DNA of 64,000 nucleotides. It comes from Cupidesulfovibrio sp000226255. Its GTDB lineage: Bacteria > Desulfobacterota > Desulfovibrionia > Desulfovibrionales > Desulfovibrionaceae. Numbering within the stretch: the first letter of the stretch is position 1; every line of letters begins with the position of its first letter. Shown piece by piece: positions 9,010 to 18,119 of the stretch. The notes beneath the pieces were generated by a model, which was given only the letters and a program-made list of their open reading frames with translations, was not told the origin of the DNA and searched no databases. Position numbers and translations under genes: made by a program. The DNA is taken from assembly GCF_003402415.2 (NCBI RefSeq), contig NZ_AP036014.1, positions 3,224,001-3,288,000 on the forward strand, given 5' to 3'.

Positions 9010-10128
9010 CTACTTGAGTTCCACGTACTTGCCGTTCTTCACCTGGTACATGGAGAAGCCGACGCCTTCGGCATCGCCACGCTTGTCGAACTTGATCTTG
9101 CCCACCGAGGTTTCAACGAATTCGGTGCGCAGGGCGTTCATGATCTTGGCGGAATCGGTGGAACCGGCCTTTTCGATGGCGTTCAGCAGGGCCAGGGAAG
9201 CGGCGTAGGCTTCCTTGTAGAACGCGCCGGGCTCGGCGCCGAATTCCTTCACGTGGGCTTCGATGGCTTCCTTGTACAGGGGCAGCGCGCTCACGTCGCG
9301 GGAGCTGGAGGCGTACACGCCTTCGGCGTCCTTGCCGGCCACCTTGATGAAGGTGTCGTCCTTCACGCCGTCGTCGGACACGAAGGGCAGGTCCATGCGC
9401 TTCTTGCGCATCTGCTGCACGATCTTCGAGGCTTCGGGGTGGTAGCCGCCGAACATCACGGCTTCGGCGCCGGAGTTGCGGATCTTCTGCACCACGGCGG
9501 AGTAGTCCACCGCACCGGGGGTCACGCCTTCGAACAGCACCACGCTGCCCTTGCCGCCCTGCTCGATGAACTGCTTGGCGTATTCAGCGTAGCCCTTGCC
9601 GTAGTCGCCCTTGTCATGCAGCACGGCGATCTTCTTCTTGCCCAGCTTCTCGATGGTGAAGTCCACGCCCAGCTTGGCCTGCTGGTCGTCGGAAGCGATG
9701 GTGCGGAAGAAGTTGGGGTAGTCGCCGCTCTGGGTCAGGGCCGGGTTGGTGGCCGAGGGCGACATCAGCACGATGTTGGCTTCCTTGTAGATGGGCAGCG
9801 CGGCCTTGGTGGCGCCGGAGCAGATGTGGCCCAGCACCACGTTGGCGCCGTCGGACACCAGCTTGGTGGCCGCGTTGGTGGCCAGTTCGGGCTTGCACTG
9901 GTCATCCTGGGGGATGACTTCCACCTGCTTGCCGAGCACGCCACCCTTGGCGTTCACCATCTTGGCCACGAGCTTCGCGGCGTTGACGGTGGGCAGCCCG
10001 TAGGAGGCCAGGTCGCCGCTGTGGGCGCCGGCCACGCCGAACTTGATGGTGTCAGCTGCAAACGCCGGGCAGGCCATGACGGCCAGGGCAAGACCCGCAA
10101 CAAGGCCTTTGAACCATCCTTTACGCAT
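9010..10128 (-). CDS. livK: Branched-chain amino acid ABC transporter, periplasmic binding protein (LivJ/LivK type)
   Basis: Periplasmic receptor for branched-chain amino acids. 372 residues. The signal peptide is MRKGWFKGLVAGLALAVMACPAFA, with cleavage expected before ADTIKFGVAG. The body is of the Peripla_BP_6 type: GLPTVNAAKLVAKMVNAKGGVLG, then VVLGHICSGATKAALPIY, then SPSATNPALT. ATG 10128 is preceded by GGAGGATCGAGC. It is the first gene of the liv cluster and is separated from livH by an attenuator-like hairpin. The substrate range within the family cannot be read from sequence. Confidence 0.93.
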   Translation of the reverse strand: MRKGWFKGLVAGLALAVMACPAFAADTIKFGVAGAHSGDLASYGLPTVNAAKLVAKMVNAKGGVLGKQVEVIPQDDQCKPELATNAATKLVSDGANVVLGHICSGATKAALPIYKEANIVLMSPSATNPALTQSGDYPNFFRTIASDDQQAKLGVDFTIEKLGKKKIAVLHDKGDYGKGYAEYAKQFIEQGGKGSVVLFEGVTPGAVDYSAVVQKIRNSGAEAVMFGGYHPEASKIVQQMRKKRMDLPFVSDDGVKDDTFIKVAGKDAEGVYASSSRDVSALPLYKEAIEAHVKEFGAEPGAFYKEAYAASLALLNAIEKAGSTDSAKIMNALRTEFVETSVGKIKFDKRGDAEGVGFSMYQVKNGKYVELK

Positions 10129-10768
10129 GCTCGATCCTCCGAAATGTTGACGAAACGGGTGAACAATATTGTAAAGACATTGCCGCAACGGCGACCACCC
10201 CGCGCACGCACGGCAATGCAGCGCGTCGGGCAGGAATGCCACCATCGACCAACGTTTTTTGATGCCACGGAATTTGGAAAGCTGTCAAATACTACCGGTT
10301 ACGGCAAATGCGTGATGTTTCGGCGACATCTTGGCGATGCGCCGCCGCGTTGTCATTTTTGGCATCACTTCGTCGAGAGAAAACCCGGCCCCGGTTTTGG
10401 TCCACCCTGTCGGTGTCCGCCGCGCCCACCCGCTCGACAACGAGACACACGTCCGTCCTGAAGCGTGCGCGCCATCAAAAACGTGCGTGCGCACGCTCGG
10501 CGGCACGGGACGCCGTGGTGCTCCGCACGCTCGCTTCCCACCGGGCGCACTGCCCTACCCTTGCATCGCTTCATCCGTCAAGAGCGCCACGGCAGATTCG
10601 TCGCTTCCGTCATCCGGCCACCCTGTTCGCGCCCCTCGGTTTCGTCCGGCGAGCCCCGCGCCCCACCCATCCCGGCGCACCCACCGGCGGCGCGCAGACA
10701 TGCTCCGGGTTGCCGCCGCCCACCGGAAGGTGCATACCATGGGCAATCCCCAATCACAGGAGTGCGCC
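10129..10768. other. Intergenic region between livK and mscL
   Basis: About 640 bp with no convincing gene. The part next to livK is less GC-rich and should hold the livK promoter; a TTGACA lies on the minus strand near 10280, but I see no good -10 at the right distance. A 12-bp palindrome GCGTGCGCACGC lies at 10485-10496. The rest shows no structure that I can name. Confidence 0.6.
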
Positions 10769-11215
10769 ATGCTGAAGGCATTCAAGGAATTCGCGGTAAA
10801 GGGCAACGCGCTGGACATGGCCGTGGGCGTCATTCTGGGCGCGTCGTTCGGCACCATCGTCAAGTCGCTGGTGGACGACGTGATCATGCCGCCCATCGGC
10901 CTGGTGCTGGGCGGCGTGGACTTTTCCGACCTGTTCGTCACCCTGCGCGACGGGGCCGCGCCCGGCCCGTACGCCAGTCTGGCGGCGGCCAAACAGGCGG
11001 GCGCGGTGACGCTGAACGCGGGCGTGTTCGCCAACACGGTGGTCAGCTTCCTGATCGTGGCCTTTGCCGTGTTCCTGCTGGTGCGCGGGGTGAACACCCT
11101 GCGCACGCGCCTGGAAGGCCCGGCCGCGCCCAAGCAGCAGGACTGCCCGTTCTGCTTCACCAAGATCGACGTGCGCGCCACCCGCTGCCCGCACTGCACC
11201 ACCGAACTGCGCTGA
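10769..11215 (+). CDS. mscL: MscL, large-conductance mechanosensitive channel
   Basis: Homopentameric inner-membrane channel that opens under membrane tension and protects against hypo-osmotic shock. 148 residues. The N-terminal amphipathic helix MLKAFKEFAVKGNALDMAVGVILGASFGTIV and the VDDVIMPPIG segment are diagnostic, and TM2 is ANTVVSFLIVAFAVFLLVRG. The C-terminal tail carries two CxxC pairs (CPFCFTKIDVRATRCPHC), a small zinc-ribbon-like ending absent from E. coli MscL but seen in other members. ATG 10769 has AGGAG at a good distance; an in-frame ATG at 10739 lacks one. Confidence 0.96.
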   Translation: MLKAFKEFAVKGNALDMAVGVILGASFGTIVKSLVDDVIMPPIGLVLGGVDFSDLFVTLRDGAAPGPYASLAAAKQAGAVTLNAGVFANTVVSFLIVAFAVFLLVRGVNTLRTRLEGPAAPKQQDCPFCFTKIDVRATRCPHCTTELR

Positions 11216-11228
11216 GTCCAAACGCAGC

Positions 11229-11258
11229 GCCGCCGCCGGGGCAGTCTCCGGCGGCGGC
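11229..11258 (+). terminator. Hairpin after mscL
   Basis: GCCGCCGCCGG / CCGGCGGCGGC, an 11-bp perfect stem with an 8-nt loop, 14 bp after the mscL stop. No T-run follows. Confidence 0.5.
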
Positions 11259-11353
11259 GGGCCCTTGGGCGTCCGCCGTGGCCGCCCGGCACGGGGGTGC
11301 GGCAGGCAAGGGCGGCCAGGCGGAAAATTCCGGCGCGAGGCGGGGCGGTGCGC

Positions 11354-11833
11354 CTATTCCGGCCCGGGCCGCACCAGCAGCACGTCGCAGGGGGCGTCGC
11401 GGGTCAGTTTGGCCACGGCGTCGCGCATCACTTCCAGCCCGCGCGTGAACGGGTTGGACAGCACCAGCAGGTCGTACCCCCTGGCGGCATGCTCGCGCAC
11501 CACGTCCACCACATCGCCGGGCGCGGTCAGCAGTTCGCCGGGCAGATCGCCCCGGCGCTCCAGAAAGGCGCGCGCGGTTTCCGCCGCCGCCTTCTCTTCC
11601 AGCCCCTGCATGTATTCCAGAAAGCCGATGCGCGAATTGCAGCCGGACAGCCAGTCATGCCCGGTGAACACATCCCATGTGGCGTCGATGACGAACAGGG
11701 CGTCCAGGGTGGCTCCCTGTTCACGGGCGATGCGGATGGCCTCGTCCACGGCGCGGCGGGCGCCTGGGCCGTCGTCAAGGGCGAGCAGCAGCTTCATGGG
11801 GGGCTTCATGGAGGGCGTCACGGGCGACTTCAT
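11354..11833 (-). CDS. Universal stress protein (UspA family)
   Basis: Small cytoplasmic USP-fold protein. The core starts MKLLLALDDGPGARRAVDEAI and ends with the nucleotide-loop region YDLLVLSNPFTRGLEVMRDAVAKLTRDAPCDVLLVRPG. The usual ATP-binding G-2x-G-9x-G(S/T) motif is degenerate here (SNPFTRGLEV...), so nucleotide binding is uncertain. Starts at 11833, 11809 and 11797 are in frame; 11833 has GGAG 11 nt upstream, whereas 11797 gives the most family-like N-terminus. It is the third gene after the YeiH-type exporter and the lipoyl-like protein, separated from them by 123 bp containing a strong hairpin. Confidence 0.85.
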   Translation of the reverse strand: MKSPVTPSMKPPMKLLLALDDGPGARRAVDEAIRIAREQGATLDALFVIDATWDVFTGHDWLSGCNSRIGFLEYMQGLEEKAAAETARAFLERRGDLPGELLTAPGDVVDVVREHAARGYDLLVLSNPFTRGLEVMRDAVAKLTRDAPCDVLLVRPGPE

Positions 11834-11866
11834 GGGGGCATGTTCTCCGTATGGGGGAAATCTGTC

Positions 11867-11891
11867 GGCGGGCGGCAAGGTGCCGCCCGCC
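11867..11891 (-). terminator. Strong hairpin between the lipoyl-like gene and the stress-protein gene
   Basis: GGCGGGCGGCA-AGG-TGCCGCCCGCC, a perfect 11-bp stem with a 3-nt loop. No T-run on the minus strand, so it could be a partial terminator or an mRNA-stability element inside the unit. Confidence 0.5.
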
Positions 11892-11956
11892 TGTGCGATG
11901 CGGATGCGATGCTTCGGCCGGGGGGACCCCCGCCGACCGTATGCGGACCATGATGG

Positions 11957-12352
11957 CTAGGGAAGCGTGCCCTTCTCGTGTTCCAGCACGACGATGGTCT
12001 GCTTGCCCTTCTTGACGCCATCGCCGGGCTTGGCGGAAACCTTCAGCACCTTGCCGTTGGCCTTGGCGGTGAAACTTTCCACGGCGACCTTCTCTTCCAT
12101 CACGTTGTTGACCCACTTCTTCTTGACCACTTCCAGCGCGTAGAGCTTGTCGCCCTTCTTCACGTCGGCGCCTTCGGTCACGAAAATCTCCACCAGCTTG
12201 CCGTCCTGGGGGGCCTTGATGCCCACCGAGGGCACGATGAAGGCCATGTAGGTCAGCACCACGACCACGATGAGGGCCGAGGCGAAGATGGCGGCCACGT
12301 CCTCGTGGCGGTCGCTCTTGAATACGGTAAGGGACTTCTTCTTGTCGGACAT
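11957..12352 (-). CDS. Membrane-anchored lipoyl/biotinyl-like domain protein
   Basis: 131 residues. An N-terminal charged stretch MSDKKKSLTVFKSDRHED is followed by one membrane segment (AAIFASALIVVVVLTYMAFIV) and then a domain with the repeated half-motif of lipoyl/biotinyl hammerheads: GKLVEIFVTEGADVKKGDKLYALE and GKVLKVSAKPGDGVKKGKQTIVVLE. The classical MKM modification site is not obvious; EEKVAVE lies near its place but is not in perfect register. The gene lies 24 bp after the YeiH-type exporter and is surely co-transcribed with it, so it may be a subunit of that transporter, comparable in build to small accessory subunits of decarboxylase pumps. That role is inference. Confidence 0.75.
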   Translation of the reverse strand: MSDKKKSLTVFKSDRHEDVAAIFASALIVVVVLTYMAFIVPSVGIKAPQDGKLVEIFVTEGADVKKGDKLYALEVVKKKWVNNVMEEKVAVESFTAKANGKVLKVSAKPGDGVKKGKQTIVVLEHEKGTLP

Positions 12353-12376
12353 GTGTGTTCTCCTCGTGCGGGCCGC

Positions 12377-13486
12377 CTAGAAGGCGCCTTCCTTCGGAAT
12401 GAAGGCCAGGATGATGATCATGGCGAGGACGTACTTGGTGACGCCCGCAATGAGCCCGATGCGCAGCGGCTTGCCGCCCGCGGCCTTGATTTCGCGCACA
12501 TCGATGTACGCGCCAAGGCCCACGAGACCGATGCCGAACACCCAGGCCATGACGTCGCGCATCAGGTGCAGCGTCTCGGAGCCTTCGGTGCCGATGATGT
12601 GCAGCGAGGACAGCGCGGTCATGCCGATGAAGCCCAGCACGAAGATGGGGAACTTGGAGGCGAGGATGGAGCCGAGGCTGACGTGTTCGGCGTCGGCTTC
12701 GCCCTTCCAGTACCAGGCGGTGATGAAGAACACCACGAACGGGATGCAGATGACGCGCACCACGTTCCAGATTTCGCCGTAGGCCACGGCGGTGCCGGGG
12801 GCGAAGTTGGGGTTGAAGGCAAGGCAGGTGGCCAGCACCTGGCCCGAGTTCAGGATGCCCGTGCCCACCCACGCGCCGAACTGGTAGTCGGACAGCGACA
12901 GCATCTTGCCCACGAAGGGGCTGACGAACATGGTCATGATGCCGAAGCCGAGAATGGTGGCGATGGACAGGGCGAGATCCACGGGCTTCGCGCGCACGCC
13001 GGGCGCGGTGGCCACGGCGGCGGAGACGCCGCACACGCCGCAGGCGGCGGCCATGGTGGCGGTGACCGAACGGTCGGCCCCAAGGCGCTTGCCCAGCCAC
13101 AGCACGAAGATGGCCGTGCCGAACACGAAGGCCACGATGAGCGTGATGGCCACGCCGCCCACCTTCAGCAGCTTGTCGAAGGTGTACAGCGAGCCCAGCA
13201 TGATGACGCCGGTCTTGATGAACAGGCGGGTGGTGCGGAAGCCTTCCTCGGCCCAGGCGGGAATCTTTCCGCCGAACAGGATGTTGCGGTAGAACATGCC
13301 GGTAAGGATGGACAGCAGGATGTAGTTCAGGCTCAGCACCTGCACCAGCCAGCCCTTGCTGCCGAACACCACGGCCTCCTTCATCCACGGTTCAACGTAC
13401 ACGCGCAGCACGTACAGCGTGCCGATCATCACCGCGAGACCGGGCACGATGGCCAGGATCTTTCCAAAAAGCCCCTTGTCTTCCAT
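12377..13486 (-). CDS. YeiH/UPF0324 family membrane protein, putative sulfate or anion exporter
   Basis: 369 residues with about ten hydrophobic segments. Family hallmarks include WAEEGFRTTRLFIKTGVIMLGSLY, VTATMAAACGVCGVSAAVATAP and VGTGILNSGQVLATCLAFNP. Members are annotated as putative sulfate exporters or transporters of related anions; the substrate here is not determined. ATG 13486 gives MEDKGLFGKILAIVPGLAVM, with GAGGAG about 10 nt upstream. Co-transcribed with the lipoyl-like protein. Its promoter region is shared with the divergent heme-sensor kinase and NtrC-type regulator, which suggests that the latter control it. Confidence 0.85.
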   Translation of the reverse strand: MEDKGLFGKILAIVPGLAVMIGTLYVLRVYVEPWMKEAVVFGSKGWLVQVLSLNYILLSILTGMFYRNILFGGKIPAWAEEGFRTTRLFIKTGVIMLGSLYTFDKLLKVGGVAITLIVAFVFGTAIFVLWLGKRLGADRSVTATMAAACGVCGVSAAVATAPGVRAKPVDLALSIATILGFGIMTMFVSPFVGKMLSLSDYQFGAWVGTGILNSGQVLATCLAFNPNFAPGTAVAYGEIWNVVRVICIPFVVFFITAWYWKGEADAEHVSLGSILASKFPIFVLGFIGMTALSSLHIIGTEGSETLHLMRDVMAWVFGIGLVGLGAYIDVREIKAAGGKPLRIGLIAGVTKYVLAMIIILAFIPKEGAF

Positions 13487-13956
13487 TGCGTTGCATCTCC
13501 TCGGGGGTTGCATGACCTCAAGACCGATGCCCCGGCGGATTGACCCGCCGCGCCGACGCGCGGACCACGGCCCGCCGGTGCATCGACCCTTTCCTTATTC
13601 CTTCGCCCGCGCACGGCGCGCAGCCGTGTGCCGGATGGCGACTGCCCGAAAAGCAAGACGCGGACCATTCGGGCCGGAGAAGTCCGAAACATGGAATTCC
13701 GGCATGTTGCGCAGCCAGGCTGCGCGCCGCGCTGCTAACTTGCGTTGGCACCCGCAGCCGATGCAACGCAGCAAGCGGGCCGCAGGTTGCCCTTTGCCCC
13801 GCCTGTGCTAGACAACGGCCATGCGGCGTCGGCCGCGCCAAACCGGAGGGAAGGGAACGGGACGGACGGAATCCGCCGCGCGGGCGCAACCTGCCGCCTT
13901 CCGCCGGACGCCATTCACCGCACCCGCCCAGCGCGGCCGCCCGCGCAAGGAGCCTT
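13487..13956. other. Divergent region between the YeiH-type gene and the sensor kinase
   Basis: 470 bp without a convincing gene. It contains a 17-bp palindrome at 13709-13725. I looked for a -24/-12 promoter toward the exporter and found no good match. Confidence 0.6.
13709..13725. promoter_or_regulatory. 17-bp palindrome, candidate operator
   Basis: GCGCAGCC-A-GGCTGCGC, perfect 8-bp arms, about midway between the YeiH-type gene and the kinase gene. Its size and symmetry suit a dimeric regulator such as the adjacent NtrC-type protein; binding is unproven. Confidence 0.45.
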
Positions 13957-16722
13957 GTGTTTCCGCTGAAGCCCCATTCGTTGCAGGCCCGCTTCCTGCT
14001 CGGCCTGTTGCTCATCCTCGCCTGTCTGGGCGGGTTCTTCGCCCTGTCGCTGTTCATGCACCTGGAGCGGCTGGTGGAAAACGAGGCCCGCGACCGCGCC
14101 GCGCTCATCCTGGCGCAGGCCGAGGCCGTGCAGAGTTACGTGCGCAACACCCTGCGCCCGGCCATGTATAGAAACCTCTCCGAGGACACCTTCGTCATCG
14201 AGGCCATGTCCACCTCGTTCGTCACCCGCGCGGTAATGAACGACAACAACCTGGCCCACGACCGCTTCACCTACCGCCGGGTGGCCGTGGGCGCGCGCAA
14301 CCCGGCTTACGAGGCCTCGAACCGGGAACGCGCCATCATCGCCCGGTTCCAGGAAGACCCAGAACTGACCCGCGTCGAGGACGTGACCGAAGAAGAGGGC
14401 GAACGGCTGTTCATCACCGCCCGGCCGGTGCGCTTCGAGACCTCGTGCCTGCGCTGCCACGGCGACCCGGCCGAGGCCCCGCCCGTGCTGCTGGCCATGT
14501 ACGGGGCGGAGCGCGGGTTCTGGCGCAAGACCGGGGATCTCGCGGGCATGACCATGGTGGCCCTGCCCATGGATCAGGCCGTCAGCGGCATGCGCGAGGC
14601 GGTGCTGTCGTTCGGGGTGCTGTTCGCTGGCGGGGCGCTGGTGCTGTTCGCGGTGATCCACGCGTTCTTCAACCGGCTGGTGGTGCACAACCTGCGCCGC
14701 ATGGGCGGGGTGATGCGCCGCCACTTTCCGGACGAGGCGGACAAGACCATGCCCCGGCGCGGCCAGCCGGACGTGGGCATCGACGACCTGCTGGGCGACA
14801 TGGAATCGCTGGCCCTGCACCTGAGCGAGGCGCGCGCCAAGCTGCGCGACTACGCGGCCAACCTGGAAGGCATGGTGCAGGAGCGCACGTCCGACCTGGC
14901 CACCGAGGCCACGGCCCGGCGCACCGACGTGGAGCTGTTCGTGGGGCTGCTGGACCGCCTGAACCGCAGCAGCGGCAAGGGCGAACTGCTGGCTGCCTCG
15001 CTGGCGCTCATCGCGCGGCGCTTCGGGGCGGACAGGGCCGCCTACGCCTGCGTGCTCTCGGCCAGCGACTTCCACGCCTGGCCGGACCGCGCCGTACAGC
15101 CCGAACTTCCCGCCGACTGGCACGACCTGGCCGCCGAGGGCGCGCCGCGCCTGACCCCGCGCGCATGGTTCATCCCGGTGCAGACCAGCGACACCACGCG
15201 GGGCCTGCTGTGCCTGTACTGGGACGCGGACCACGCCAGCGGCCCCGGCACGGCCGACCTGGCCCAGGCCGTGGGGCGGCAGTTGGGCATCGCCATGGAC
15301 AACCTGGACGCGCTGGACAACCTGCTGCGCCAGAACGCCCTGCTCGACTCCATCTTCGAGGGTATTTCCGACCCGCTGCTGCTGCTTGGCGGCGACGGGC
15401 GGGTGGTGCTGGCCAACAGTTCGGCCCGCAGGCTGACGCAATCGCTGAAAGGCGACGACGGCCGGGGACCGGGCCTGACCGCCCTGCTGGACGCGGCGGA
15501 CATCGCCGCGCGCATGGGCGACGGCCCGGTGTCGCGGGCGGTGACCCTGCGCGACGGCCGATCCTTCGCGGTGAACGCCTACCCGCTGGGCGGGCGGCTG
15601 GAACGCGGCGGGCGCACCGTGGCCTACCTGCGCGAGACCACGGACGAACGGCGCATGCTGGAGCGGGTGCAGCAGCACGAGAAGCTGGTGGCCGTGGGCA
15701 AGCTGGCCGCTGGCCTTGCCCACGAGATCAACAACCCCCTCGGGGTCATCCACTGCTACGCGGACCTGCTGCGCGCCGCCGCCACCGACGGGCAGGCCCA
15801 GGCGGACATCGACGTGATCATGCGCCACACCGAGCAGGCCCGGAAGGTGGTGCGCGACCTGCTGGACTTCGCCCGGCCCAAGCAGGCGGAGCGCGGCCCC
15901 TGTGACGTGGGCGAGGTGCTTGCCGGGCTGGCCGACGTGTTCCGCCCCCGGGCGCGGGCCGTGCGGGCGCGGATCGTGCCCGATCTGCCAGGTCTGGCCG
16001 ATCTTGCGGACGACGGCGGCGCTGGCTGCGCCCCCCTGCCCCAGGTGCTGGCCGACCGCAGCGGGCTGGAACAGATATTGACCAACCTGCTGCTCAACGC
16101 GCTGGACGCGGTGGAGACCGACGCTCCGGCCCTGCGGGACGACGCGAACGGTGCGAATGGCGAAGACGGTGAGGCCCGGTCCTGCCGCCCAGGCACAGTG
16201 GCGGACACTGCGGGGAACACGGGCGGGAACACGGATGGCGGGGACGACTTGGGCATCCCGCCCGCATCGCCGCACCCCCTGCGGCGCGGGCTGGTGGTGC
16301 TGGCCGCCCGCCACCTGCCGGAAGACGGCGAGGTGGTGGTGCACGTCATCGACAACGGCCCCGGCATTCCGGAAGAACACCTGCCGCGCCTGTTCGACCC
16401 GTTCTTCACCACCAAGGCCGCCGGGCGCGGCACGGGCCTGGGGCTGGCCGTGGTCTTCGGCATCATGCGCGACATGGGCGGCCGCATCGAGGCGCGCAAC
16501 CTGACCCCGGCCGACCTGATCCCGCCGAACCAGGTCCCGGCCGCGCACGGGCATGGCCTGACCTGCCGCGTGGACCTGGCCGCCCTGTTCGCGGAAGCAG
16601 CCCGGCCCGATTCCGGCGCATCCGCCCCCCCGGCCGAACTGGCGCGCGGGGCGGTGTTCACCCTTCACCTGCCAGCGGCGGACCGCGACCACCCGGCCGC
16701 GCCCACGGAGCATGACGCATGA
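13957..16722 (+). CDS. Membrane histidine kinase with periplasmic heme-binding-motif (Tll0287-like/DUF3365) sensor
   Basis: 921-residue sensor kinase. GTG 13957 has AAGGAG upstream and yields VFPLKPHSLQARFLLGLL directly followed by TM1 (about 12-33). The extracytoplasmic domain (about 40-215) ends in ETSCLRCHGDP with C164-x-x-C-H168, a c-type heme site typical of this sensor family. TM2 is about 217-237; then come a coiled linker, a GAF-like region (about 330-460) and a PAS-like region (about 465-570). The HisKA box GLAHEINNP has H589. The ATPase domain contains N (LLLNALDAV), DNGPGIP and GTGLGLAVVFGI, with a Gly/Asp/Asn-rich insertion between the N and G1 boxes. It overlaps the regulator gene by 4 bp (ATGA). 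Likely a redox or ligand sensor through heme. Confidence 0.92.
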   Translation: MFPLKPHSLQARFLLGLLLILACLGGFFALSLFMHLERLVENEARDRAALILAQAEAVQSYVRNTLRPAMYRNLSEDTFVIEAMSTSFVTRAVMNDNNLAHDRFTYRRVAVGARNPAYEASNRERAIIARFQEDPELTRVEDVTEEEGERLFITARPVRFETSCLRCHGDPAEAPPVLLAMYGAERGFWRKTGDLAGMTMVALPMDQAVSGMREAVLSFGVLFAGGALVLFAVIHAFFNRLVVHNLRRMGGVMRRHFPDEADKTMPRRGQPDVGIDDLLGDMESLALHLSEARAKLRDYAANLEGMVQERTSDLATEATARRTDVELFVGLLDRLNRSSGKGELLAASLALIARRFGADRAAYACVLSASDFHAWPDRAVQPELPADWHDLAAEGAPRLTPRAWFIPVQTSDTTRGLLCLYWDADHASGPGTADLAQAVGRQLGIAMDNLDALDNLLRQNALLDSIFEGISDPLLLLGGDGRVVLANSSARRLTQSLKGDDGRGPGLTALLDAADIAARMGDGPVSRAVTLRDGRSFAVNAYPLGGRLERGGRTVAYLRETTDERRMLERVQQHEKLVAVGKLAAGLAHEINNPLGVIHCYADLLRAAATDGQAQADIDVIMRHTEQARKVVRDLLDFARPKQAERGPCDVGEVLAGLADVFRPRARAVRARIVPDLPGLADLADDGGAGCAPLPQVLADRSGLEQILTNLLLNALDAVETDAPALRDDANGANGEDGEARSCRPGTVADTAGNTGGNTDGGDDLGIPPASPHPLRRGLVVLAARHLPEDGEVVVHVIDNGPGIPEEHLPRLFDPFFTTKAAGRGTGLGLAVVFGIMRDMGGRIEARNLTPADLIPPNQVPAAHGHGLTCRVDLAALFAEAARPDSGASAPPAELARGAVFTLHLPAADRDHPAAPTEHDA

Positions 16723-18119
16723 CCACGCCCCACGAGACCATTCTGGTGGTGGACGACGAGGCGGACTTCGCCAACGGCCTGGCCCGCCAGTTGCGCGCGG
16801 GCTTCCCCGATGCCGAGGTGCTGGTGGCCACATCGGGCCGGGCCGGGCTGGACCTGCTGGGCCGCAGCGACCCGGCCGTGCTGCTGACCGACCTGCGCAT
16901 GCCCGACATGGACGGGCTGGAACTGATGGCCCACGCGCAAACCCAGGACGCGACCCCCAGCGTCATCCTGCTCACCGCGCACGGCACCATAGAGACGGCG
17001 GTGACGGCGCTCAAGAGCGGGGCCTACGACTTCCTGACCAAACCGGTGCGCCGCGAGGACCTGTACCGCGCCGTGACCAAGGGGTTGGAGCGCTGTCGCC
17101 TGCTGCGCGAAAACCGTCAGCTGCGCGAGGAAATGTCGCGCACCGGGCTGGAACGTTCGCTCATCGGCGAAACCCCGGCCATGCGCAGGCTGAAGGAAAC
17201 CATCGCGGCGGTGGCCGCGTCGGACTACACGGTGCTGGTGCGGGGCGAATCGGGCACCGGCAAGGAACTGGTGGCCGCGTCCATCCATGCCCTGTCCGGC
17301 AGGGCGCAGCGGCCCATCGTCAGCGTGCACTGCCCGGCCATTCCGGACCAGCTGCTGGAAAGCGAGCTGTTCGGCCACGTGAAGGGGGCCTTCACCGGGG
17401 CGGAGCGCTCGCGCAAGGGGCTGTTCATGTCCGCCGCCGGGGGCACCATCGTGCTCGACGAAATCGGCGACATCTCGCCCGGCATCCAGACCAAGCTGCT
17501 GCGGGTGTTGCAGGAACACGAGATCCGCCCGGTGGGCTCCAGCGGCACGGTGAAGGTGGACGTGCGCATCATCGCCTCCACCAACCAGGCGCTGGAGGCG
17601 CGCATCAAGAGCGGGGAATTCCGGGAAGACCTGTTCTACCGGCTCAACGTGCTGACCATCCACACCCCGCCCCTGCGCGACCGCGCCGACGACATCCCCC
17701 TGCTGGCCGACCACTTTCTGGCCCAGACCTGCCGCGAGATGCAGATAGCGCAAAAGCGCCTTTCGCCAGAGGCCATGGCCTGCCTGTGCGGACGGGAATG
17801 GCCCGGCAACGTGCGGGAGTTGCAGAACTTCGTGCGGCGGCTGGCGGTGTTCTGCCCCGGCGACACGGTGGAGATGGCCCACCTGCGCCTGGTGGGCGGC
17901 CCGGCCGACTGCGCCGCGCCCGTGGCCGAACCGCCGCTGACCCCCTACAAGGACGCCAAGGCCCACGTGGTGGACGAATTCACCCGGCGCTACGTGGAAC
18001 GGCTGCTGGAACGCACCGAGGGCAACATCTCGGAGGCGGCGCGCATTTCCGGGCTGGAGCGGGTGTCATTGCAGAAAATCTTGCGGCGGCTGGGCATCGG
18101 CGGCGCGAGCAGGGAATAG
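16719..18119 (+). CDS. NtrC-family sigma-54-dependent response regulator
   Basis: 466 residues in three parts. The receiver (1-125) has phospho-acceptor D58 in LLTDLRMPDMDG and the conserved lysine in LTKPVR. The AAA+ domain has Walker A GESGTGKE, the sigma-54 contact loop GAFTGA and Walker B GGTIVLDEIGD. A C-terminal Fis-type helix-turn-helix (NISEAARISGLERVSLQKILRRLGI) completes it. All elements needed to activate sigma-54 promoters are intact. ATG 16719 overlaps the kinase stop, so the two are a cognate pair. The target is unknown; the divergent YeiH-type operon is the closest candidate. Confidence 0.95.
   Translation: MTTPHETILVVDDEADFANGLARQLRAGFPDAEVLVATSGRAGLDLLGRSDPAVLLTDLRMPDMDGLELMAHAQTQDATPSVILLTAHGTIETAVTALKSGAYDFLTKPVRREDLYRAVTKGLERCRLLRENRQLREEMSRTGLERSLIGETPAMRRLKETIAAVAASDYTVLVRGESGTGKELVAASIHALSGRAQRPIVSVHCPAIPDQLLESELFGHVKGAFTGAERSRKGLFMSAAGGTIVLDEIGDISPGIQTKLLRVLQEHEIRPVGSSGTVKVDVRIIASTNQALEARIKSGEFREDLFYRLNVLTIHTPPLRDRADDIPLLADHFLAQTCREMQIAQKRLSPEAMACLCGREWPGNVRELQNFVRRLAVFCPGDTVEMAHLRLVGGPADCAAPVAEPPLTPYKDAKAHVVDEFTRRYVERLLERTEGNISEAARISGLERVSLQKILRRLGIGGASRE

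Noticed and set aside
13730..13760. Sigma-54 promoter TTGGCACCCGCAGCCG in front of the kinase
   Set aside because: The -24 part fits, but the -12 GC is missing at the required distance.
13915..16833. Very long open frame on the minus strand opposite the sensor kinase
   Set aside because: The translation is His/Gln/Gly/Arg-rich and matches no family; it is the antisense shadow usual in GC-rich genes. The plus strand encodes a fully recognisable kinase.
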